Below are positions 58,949-64,000 of a stretch of 64,000 nt of DNA, one piece after another. Source of the DNA: Nocardia rhizosphaerihabitans (GTDB lineage: Bacteria; Actinomycetota; Actinomycetes; Mycobacteriales; Mycobacteriaceae); NCBI RefSeq assembly GCF_014646295.1, contig NZ_BMNE01000005.1:492575-556574 (forward strand), read 5' to 3'. Position 1 is the first letter of the stretch. The number at the start of each line of letters is the position of its first letter. A program made the position numbers and the translations under genes. The notes under the pieces are model-generated. The model was given only the letters and a program-made list of their open reading frames with translations, ran no database searches and was not told where the DNA came from.

Positions 58949-60138
58949 GCCCCTCTGTATGGCTCGATATCGCGGTGGTATTGATCGCGCTGGTCGCGGC
59001 GTCCACCGGCTGGCGGCAAGGCGCGGTGGCGTCGGCGCTGGCGTTCTTCGGCGTCGCGCTCGGCGCGGTCGCCGGCATTCTGATCGCGCCGCACATCCTC
59101 AAACATCTCAGTGAGGGACGCAGCCGGGTACTCGGCGGCATCCTGCTGATCGTGCTGCTGGTGATCGTCGGCGAGGTCGCGGGCATGGTGCTCGGCCGGG
59201 CCGCGCGCAGCGGCATGCGGCATCCCGTCGCGCGCAGTGTGGACAGCGTCATCGGCGCGGTGCTGCAGGCGGCGACCGTGCTGGTCGCGGCCTGGCTGCT
59301 CGCGCTGCCACTGGCCACCGCTTCCCAGCCCGGTGTCGCGGCGGCCATCAACGGGTCGCGCGTGCTCGCCGACGTCAACGCGGTGGCCCCGAGCTGGCTG
59401 CGCAAGCTACCCAACGAGTTCTCCAGGCTGCTCAACACCTCCGGGCTGCCGGACGTCATCGGGCCGTTCGGCCGGGCGCCGATCGCCGCCGTGGAACCGC
59501 CGGACGCGAGCGTGCTCGCCAGCCCGGTCGCCGCCTCGCTGCAGCAGAGCGTGCTGCGCATCCGCGGCGTCGCGCCGAGCTGCCAGCGTGCGCTGGAAGG
59601 CTCCGGTTTCGTCGTCGCGCCCGAACGCGTGATGACCAACGCGCACGTCGTCGCCGGCACGAACAGCGTGTCGGTCGACACCGCGCGCGGCGCGATGGAG
59701 GCCACCGTGGTGCTGTTCGACCCGTCCAAGGACATCGCGGTCCTCGCGGTGCCCGGACTGACCGCGCCGGTCGTGCCGCAGGCGCCCGAAGCGGCGACCC
59801 CGGGCGAGAGCGCGATCGTGCTGGGCTACCCGGGCGGCGGGCCGTACACGGCCAGCGCCGCGCGTGTCCGCGAGACCCTCGACCTCACCGGCCCCACCAT
59901 CCACCGCGACGGCACCGTCGAGCGTGAGGTGTACACCGTCCGCGGCCAGGTTCGTGCTGGCAACTCGGGCGGACCGCTGGTCGACACCGAGGGTCAGGTC
60001 CTCGGCGTGGTCTTCGGCGCCGCGGTCACCGACGACGACACCGGCTACGTACTGACCCTGCGTGAGGTCGGCGCCGAACTGTCCGCCGCGCAGACGAGCA
60101 GTGCCGCAGTTCCCACGGGCGCCTGCGTGCTCAGTTAG
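58945..60138 (+). CDS. marP: Membrane-bound serine protease MarP (Rv3671c family)
   Basis: 397 residues. Four N-terminal membrane helices (CvpA-like, residues 8-130) lead to a trypsin-like periplasmic domain with H234 (TNAHVVAG), D263 (SKDIAVLAV) and S341 (RAGNSGGPLVD). C213 and C394 match the pair that forms the activating disulfide in M. tuberculosis MarP. That enzyme keeps intracellular pH under acid stress by cleaving a peptidoglycan hydrolase. It is the last gene of the nth operon and is followed directly by the second four-hairpin repeat. Confidence 0.95.
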   Translation: MSPSVWLDIAVVLIALVAASTGWRQGAVASALAFFGVALGAVAGILIAPHILKHLSEGRSRVLGGILLIVLLVIVGEVAGMVLGRAARSGMRHPVARSVDSVIGAVLQAATVLVAAWLLALPLATASQPGVAAAINGSRVLADVNAVAPSWLRKLPNEFSRLLNTSGLPDVIGPFGRAPIAAVEPPDASVLASPVAASLQQSVLRIRGVAPSCQRALEGSGFVVAPERVMTNAHVVAGTNSVSVDTARGAMEATVVLFDPSKDIAVLAVPGLTAPVVPQAPEAATPGESAIVLGYPGGGPYTASAARVRETLDLTGPTIHRDGTVEREVYTVRGQVRAGNSGGPLVDTEGQVLGVVFGAAVTDDDTGYVLTLREVGAELSAAQTSSAAVPTGACVLS

Positions 60139-60287
60139 TTGGAGCGCTGGCGCGCTCGAGTTCGCGGCCCCTTGGTCCCGTCGGTCAGGCACCGTTGCTT
60201 GCTCCTTCGTCGCCTACGCAACGGCACCTGACCGACGGGACGGCCGCGAACCGCCGCTGCGCGGCGGCCCCTCCTCGAAGTCGGGGC
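60139..60287. repeat. Four-hairpin intergenic element, copy 2
   Basis: Starts at the base after the marP stop. Hairpin 1: GAGCGC/GCGCTC, loop TGGC (60142-60157). Hairpin 2: outer stem 60161-60169 with 60242-60250, 15-bp stem 60175-60189 with 60227-60241, inner CCGTTGC/GCAACGG. Hairpin 3: CCGCCGC/GCGGCGG, loop TGC (60251-60267). Hairpin 4: GCCCC/GGGGC (60267-60287). Compared with 36097, the pair C-G in the long stem becomes T-A, G-C in the outer stem becomes T-A, and five of the seven pairs of hairpin 3 are replaced with complementarity kept. Confidence 0.9.
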
Positions 60288-60319
60288 GTGGTGGTTGCGT
60301 CGCCAGGACGGTGTCTGAC

Positions 60320-61306
60320 CTACGGCGAGACGCGACCGTCTTTCGGTGACCCGTTGACCCCGTTCTGCTCACGCCAGCGGGTGGTCAGCACCTCGTTGAC
60401 CTTGCCGGGGTTCTCCTGGTGGGCGTAGTGCCCAGCGCGTGGAATCGACACCAGGGTCCGATCCGGCGACAGTCGTGCTCCACGGTGGACCGTGGCGGGC
60501 AGCAGATAGGGGTCGTGTTCCCCGCGCAGGCCGAGCACGGGGATGTCGATCGGGGTACGCATGGTCGCCATGAAGCGCTTACCATCGGGACGCCACTGGC
60601 TGCGGAAGGCCCACCGCTGGTACTCCAGCGCGCTGTGCGCGGCGCCAGGGATCCGGATAGCGGTACGCATGCGCGCCGCCGTCTCGGCGAATTCGGCCGT
60701 GCGCGACCAGGATTCGCTCACCCGCTCACCTAACAGCCGCTCCACCTCGGCGCCGTCGCGGCGGGTGAGCAGGTGCTCGGGGTAGCGCGGCAGCTGGTAG
60801 CGCAGGAAGTCCGGCAGCCAGGTGGCGCGCTGGGCGCGATCGCGCAGGACCGCGCTCTTCAGTGCCGCGGGATGCGGCGAGCTCACCACGGCGATCGAGC
60901 GGACCAGCCGGGGATGCAGCACGGCGGTGGCCCAGCAGACCAGTCCGCCCTCGGCATGGCCGACGAGCGTGGCCTCGGTGTGGCCGAGCGCCCGGATGAG
61001 GCCGGCGATGTCACCGGCGAGGGTCCAGCCGTCGTAGCCGCGCGGCGGCTTGTCGGTGTCGCCGTAGCCGCGCAGGTCGACGGCGACGGTGCGATACCCG
61101 TGGTCGGCGAGCCCGGTCAGCTGATGCCGCCACGACCACCAGAAGTCGGCGAAGCCGTGCAGCAGCAGCACCAGCGGGGCATCGGAACGGTCCGGCCCGT
61201 CGGCCTCGACGACGTGGAAGCGGATCCCGTTGGCGTGCACGTCCCGGTGCGTCCACGGTCCGTCGTAACGGACGCTGGACGGATCCGGGAATGAGTTGGA
61301 CGACAC
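60320..61306 (-). CDS. ephE: Alpha/beta hydrolase fold protein related to EphE
   Basis: 328 residues from the GTG at 61306, the length of mycobacterial EphE (Rv3670). The oxyanion strand LVLLLHGFADFWWSWRHQL, the acid Asp in RGEHDPYLLP and the terminal His in PRAGHYAHQENP follow the epoxide-hydrolase order. The nucleophile elbow reads LVGHAEGGLV: the usual Asp (GHDWGG) is replaced by Ala118, and the HGxP motif is HGFA. As written it should lack epoxide-hydrolase activity. Convergent to marP across the repeat element. Confidence 0.88.
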   Translation of the reverse strand: MSSNSFPDPSSVRYDGPWTHRDVHANGIRFHVVEADGPDRSDAPLVLLLHGFADFWWSWRHQLTGLADHGYRTVAVDLRGYGDTDKPPRGYDGWTLAGDIAGLIRALGHTEATLVGHAEGGLVCWATAVLHPRLVRSIAVVSSPHPAALKSAVLRDRAQRATWLPDFLRYQLPRYPEHLLTRRDGAEVERLLGERVSESWSRTAEFAETAARMRTAIRIPGAAHSALEYQRWAFRSQWRPDGKRFMATMRTPIDIPVLGLRGEHDPYLLPATVHRGARLSPDRTLVSIPRAGHYAHQENPGKVNEVLTTRWREQNGVNGSPKDGRVSP

Positions 61307-61361
61307 GCCGATCGAGCCTAGTAGGCGGGTCCGGCCGTCGCGACCGGGCCCGCCCGGCGCG

Positions 61362-61850
61362 TCATCGGTTGGCCGACTTCTCCAGCGCGGGAGTGTGCTC
61401 ACTGTGGGTCAGCGCGGCGGGCAGCACCTCGGCGGTCTGCTTGAGCGAGTTGATCGTCTTCTCCGGCGCCCGCAACTTGCGCACCTTGAGCCAGCCGAGC
61501 AGAGCGAGCAGCGCGGTCGCGGCCACCATCAGCACGAACACGATCAGGAACGCGGCCCAGCGGTACAGCCACACATCCAGTAGTTCGGCGAGGAAGAAGA
61601 AAAAGAAGAACGAGCTGAACAGCAGCACCGTCAACGCGAGAATGAAGAAGACACTGCCGGTCAGGCCCTTGCGGACCTCGGCGGTGACCTCGGCCTTGGC
61701 CAGCGCGACCTCGGCGCGCACGAGGGTCGACATCTGTTCGGTCGCATCGCGGACGAGGCTGCCGATGCTCGCCGATCCGGGCGGGTTGGCGTCGGTCAAC
61801 GGGATGGAAGTGACCGTGCGACCGTCATTTCCGCCTTGGGTGTAACTCAC
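61362..61850 (-). CDS. Actinobacterial phage-holin-superfamily-like membrane protein (Rv3669 family)
   Basis: 162 residues from the GTG at 61850, supported by GGGAGAAGGG upstream. The N-terminal part is polar with a helical segment (LVRDATEQMSTLVRAEVALA), then two adjacent membrane helices (VFFILALTVLLFSSFFFFFFL, starting near residue 70; AAFLIVFVLMVAATALLAL). The six-Phe run is unusual. This layout fits the Act_holin/putative-superfamily-III group, but a lytic role is not implied. It lies upstream of ephE and downstream of nhaA on the same strand, 32-55 bases apart, so an operon is likely. Confidence 0.85.
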   Translation of the reverse strand: MSYTQGGNDGRTVTSIPLTDANPPGSASIGSLVRDATEQMSTLVRAEVALAKAEVTAEVRKGLTGSVFFILALTVLLFSSFFFFFFLAELLDVWLYRWAAFLIVFVLMVAATALLALLGWLKVRKLRAPEKTINSLKQTAEVLPAALTHSEHTPALEKSANR

Positions 61851-61881
61851 TTCGTCGACCCTTCTCCCTGTCCTGGCACTA

Positions 61882-63105
61882 CTAGGCCTCACTGTCCGGT
61901 TGTAACTCGTCCGCGTCGCGGCGCGCCTGGTGCACACGTCCTCGGCGCAACAGTAGCGCCGATCCGAGCAGCGATGCTGCCATGGAGGTCACCAGGACGG
62001 CGGCCTTCGCCAGATCGATGGCGTCGTCACCGACATCGGCCAGCGCGAGTTCCGCCACCAGCAGGCTAACGGTGAACCCGATCGCACCGAGTACCGACAG
62101 GGCGAACATGTCGCGATATTCCAGCCCCGCCGGTCGTTTCGCCACGCCGAAGCGGATCGCCAGCCAGCTGATTCCGAAGATGCCGATCGTCTTGCCGAGC
62201 AGCAGCCCGAGGATGATCGCCAGCGAAAGCCGGTCGGTGAACAGCGAGCCGAACACCGCGCCGTCGAGCGGGACCCCGGAGGCGAACAACGCGAACAGCG
62301 GCACGCAGACCCCGGCCGAGATCGGCTGCACGACATGCTCGAGATGGGTGGCTGGCGCGATCTTCTCGCCGGGGTCCTTGCGCACCCTGGTCGACAACCC
62401 GAGCGCGACACCGGCCAGCGTCGGATGGATGCCCGCTTCGTGCAGCGCGTACCAGCAGACCAGCGCGACCGGAATGTAGAACAGCGGAGTGTGCAGCCGC
62501 TGCCGCTGCGCGAGCGCCCAGGCCGCGCAGCAGGCGATGGCGACGCCGAGCCACAGCATCGACAGCGACGCGGTGAACAGCACCGCGATGAGGACGATCG
62601 CGAGCAGATCGTCGACAACGGCCAGGCTCAGCAGGAACACCCGCGCGCTGGCCGGGATTCGCGAGCCGGTCATGGCGAGTACGGCGAGCGCGAAGGCGAT
62701 GTCGGTGGCGACCGGGATGGCCCAGCCCTTGTCCATCCCTGGCACGCCGTGGCCGACCACGATCGCGATCACGGCAGGGGTGACGACGCCGCCGACGGCG
62801 GCGATGATGGGCAGCGCGGCCCGCTTGGGGTCGGCCAGCTCACCGACGACGAATTCGCGTTTGAGCTCGAGCCCGGCGACGAAGAAGAAGATCGCGAGCA
62901 GCCCGTCCTTGGTCCAGTCGGCCAGGGTGAGATCGAGGTGCAGCGCGGAGATGCTCAGATGGGTGTCGACCATCGTTTGATAGCTCGCGCCCCACGGTGA
63001 GTTCACCCAGATCAGCGCGATGGCCGCGGCGACGAGCAGCAATGCGCCACCGACGGTTTCGATGCGCAGATAGCGGGTCAGCTCGTTACGAACACGGGTG
63101 ATCAC
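61882..63105 (-). CDS. nhaA: Na+/H+ antiporter NhaA
   Basis: 407 residues with about twelve membrane helices. The paired Asp of the ion-binding site are in LLSLAVVDDLLAIVLIA, and the DWTKDGLLAIFFFVAGLELKRE and GIHPTLAGVALGL motifs are typical NhaA. It exchanges Na+ or Li+ for protons and supports pH homeostasis. In M. tuberculosis this spot carries a protease gene, so nhaA is a lineage insertion. It sits near marP, another pH-homeostasis gene; the shared theme may be chance. Confidence 0.95.
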   Translation of the reverse strand: MITRVRNELTRYLRIETVGGALLLVAAAIALIWVNSPWGASYQTMVDTHLSISALHLDLTLADWTKDGLLAIFFFVAGLELKREFVVGELADPKRAALPIIAAVGGVVTPAVIAIVVGHGVPGMDKGWAIPVATDIAFALAVLAMTGSRIPASARVFLLSLAVVDDLLAIVLIAVLFTASLSMLWLGVAIACCAAWALAQRQRLHTPLFYIPVALVCWYALHEAGIHPTLAGVALGLSTRVRKDPGEKIAPATHLEHVVQPISAGVCVPLFALFASGVPLDGAVFGSLFTDRLSLAIILGLLLGKTIGIFGISWLAIRFGVAKRPAGLEYRDMFALSVLGAIGFTVSLLVAELALADVGDDAIDLAKAAVLVTSMAASLLGSALLLRRGRVHQARRDADELQPDSEA

Positions 63106-63284
63106 AGGCGGGCCTTTCGGCAGAGTCGACAGCGCTGCGGGCGCTCATCCCACCCTGCGGTGCCTCGGATGCACGACCGCATGCCGACCAGTCTTCCCGG
63201 CACACCTGAACGCGATTCTAACGGACACGGCCGGTGACATCCGACGTCACCGGCCGCATCCTGCGCGTTCGCGGCGTGCCCTGC

Positions 63285-64000
63285 TCAGTTCCCGCCGGTC
63301 CGGATCGCCTCGAAAACGCCAGGGTCGACCAGCGTCGAGGTGTCGCCGAGTTCGCGGCCCTCGGCCACGTCGCGCAGCAGCCTGCGCATGATCTTGCCGC
63401 TGCGGGTCTTGGGCAGTTCCGGCACGATGTGGATCTCGCGCGGCTTGGCGATCGGGCTGATCTCCTTGGCCACTTCGGCCTTCAGTTCGTCGACCAGGGC
63501 AGGTCCGGCCTGACCGGCCGCTTCACCGGTGAGGATGACGAAGGCGACGATGCCCTGACCCGTCGTCGCGTCGGTCGCGCCGACCACGGCGGCCTCGGCC
63601 ACGCCGGAATGTCCGACGAGCGCGGATTCGACCTCGGCGGTGGAGATTCGGTGTCCGGAGACGTTCATGACGTCGTCCACCCGGCCGAGCACCCACAGAT
63701 CGCCGTCGGCGTCGAGCTTGGCGCCGTCACCGGCGAAGTACCAGCCCTGCTCGGCGTAGCGCTCCCAGTAGGTGGCCTTGTACCGCTCCATGTCGCCCCA
63801 GATGCCGCGCAGCATCGACGGCCACGGCTGGTCCAGCACCAGGTAGCCGTTGGCCTCGGTCTCGCCGAGCTGCACCGTCTTACCCTCCTCGTCGACGACC
63901 TTCGCCGAGATACCGGGCAGCGGCCGCATGGCGGCGCCGGGCTTGGCCGCGGTGATGCCGGGCAGTGGGGAGATCATGATGGCGCCGGTTTCGGTCTGCC
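63285..64000 (-). CDS. acs: Acetyl-CoA synthetase, C-terminal part (runs off the right edge)
   Basis: About 238 residues of the C-terminal end are in the window. The ANL adenylate-forming motif TETG (WQTETGAIMIS) begins at the edge, followed by WYFAGDGAKLDADGDLWVLG, the hinge RVDDVMNVSGHRISTAEVES and the terminal PKTRSGKIMRRLLRDVA, whose Lys is the site acetylated in Acs proteins for regulation. It makes acetyl-CoA from acetate, ATP and CoA. The N-terminal two thirds lie outside. The 179 bases between this gene's stop and the nhaA start show no gene. Confidence 0.96.
   Translation of the reverse strand, partial: QTETGAIMISPLPGITAAKPGAAMRPLPGISAKVVDEEGKTVQLGETEANGYLVLDQPWPSMLRGIWGDMERYKATYWERYAEQGWYFAGDGAKLDADGDLWVLGRVDDVMNVSGHRISTAEVESALVGHSGVAEAAVVGATDATTGQGIVAFVILTGEAAGQAGPALVDELKAEVAKEISPIAKPREIHIVPELPKTRSGKIMRRLLRDVAEGRELGDTSTLVDPGVFEAIRTGGN

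Noticed and set aside
61362..61850. Phage holin indicating a prophage
   Set aside because: The holin-like family is a chromosomal gene conserved next to ephE in mycobacteria; no phage genes surround it.

Overview
The window is chromosomal DNA from a high-GC actinobacterium of the mycolic-acid-bearing group, most likely Nocardia or a close relative in the Nocardiaceae. The evidence is the strong G/C bias at third codon positions, many GTG starts and 4-bp start/stop overlaps, a MurT/GatD pair, a WhiB4-type protein, PonA2 with a PASTA domain, a MarP-type protease, a CRP with near-identical motifs to the mycobacterial one, and an EspI-like ATPase. From memory of gene order, three blocks are collinear with Mycobacterium tuberculosis: Rv3720-Rv3715c on the left (methyltransferase, FAD oxidase, SRPBCC, ybaB, recR), Rv3713-Rv3708c in the middle (gatD, murT, leuA, lysC, asd), and Rv3683-Rv3667 on the right (metallophosphoesterase, ponA2, whiB4, two ArsA-like ATPases, RidA-like, MBL hydrolase, crp, nth, thioredoxin-like, NUDIX, marP, ephE, holin-like, acs). 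Nocardia-specific genes are inserted between these blocks. No phage, transposase, integrase or CRISPR array was seen.

Layout. 1-5758: lipid/redox genes, a MerR-VOC pair, a secreted protein of unknown function, ybaB-recR and an unknown protein. 5896-14634: a four-gene cluster of a transglutaminase-DUF2126 protein, a circularly permuted ATP-grasp/alpha-E fusion, a second transglutaminase-like protein and a zinc metallopeptidase. It corresponds to mycobacterial Rv2566-Rv2569c and looks like an uncharacterised peptide-ligation/proteolysis system. 14727-16306: a BASS transporter and a Phd/VapC toxin-antitoxin pair. 16314-18262: gatD-murT for lipid II amidation. 18321-24848: a 57-bp tandem repeat, a DUF3558 lipoprotein, a Tat-exported FAD oxidoreductase, a DMT permease with a divergent LysR regulator, and an EspI/MinD-like ATPase. 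25025-27035: paired DnaA-box sequences, leuA, and upstream of leuA a leucine leader peptide with a candidate pseudoknot.

27180-36092: TauE permease, cholesterol oxidase, membrane proteins, SRPBCC, TetR and a DHFR-family reductase, then lysC-asd with an internal lysC start matching the beta subunit of corynebacterial aspartokinase. 36097-45194: a serine hydrolase, an amino-acid permease, a Fur-catalase operon, a structured intergenic region with a 19-codon hydrophobic frame, an ArsC-like protein, allophanate hydrolase with its GntR regulator, and tRNA-Pro(CGG). 45259-64000: envelope and stress functions, including penicillin-binding protein, redox sensor WhiB4, CRP, acid-stress protease MarP, NhaA and acetyl-CoA synthetase (truncated by the right edge).

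The most unusual DNA feature is a ~150-bp element present twice (36097-36248 and 60139-60287), both times at a 3'-to-3' junction of convergent genes. It folds into four successive hairpins, and the two copies differ by compensating base changes, including almost an entire replaced stem. Other structure worth following: the leuA leader, two long hairpins with a shared loop upstream of the ArsC-like gene, competing hairpins before lysC, and palindromes in front of several regulator or transporter genes.
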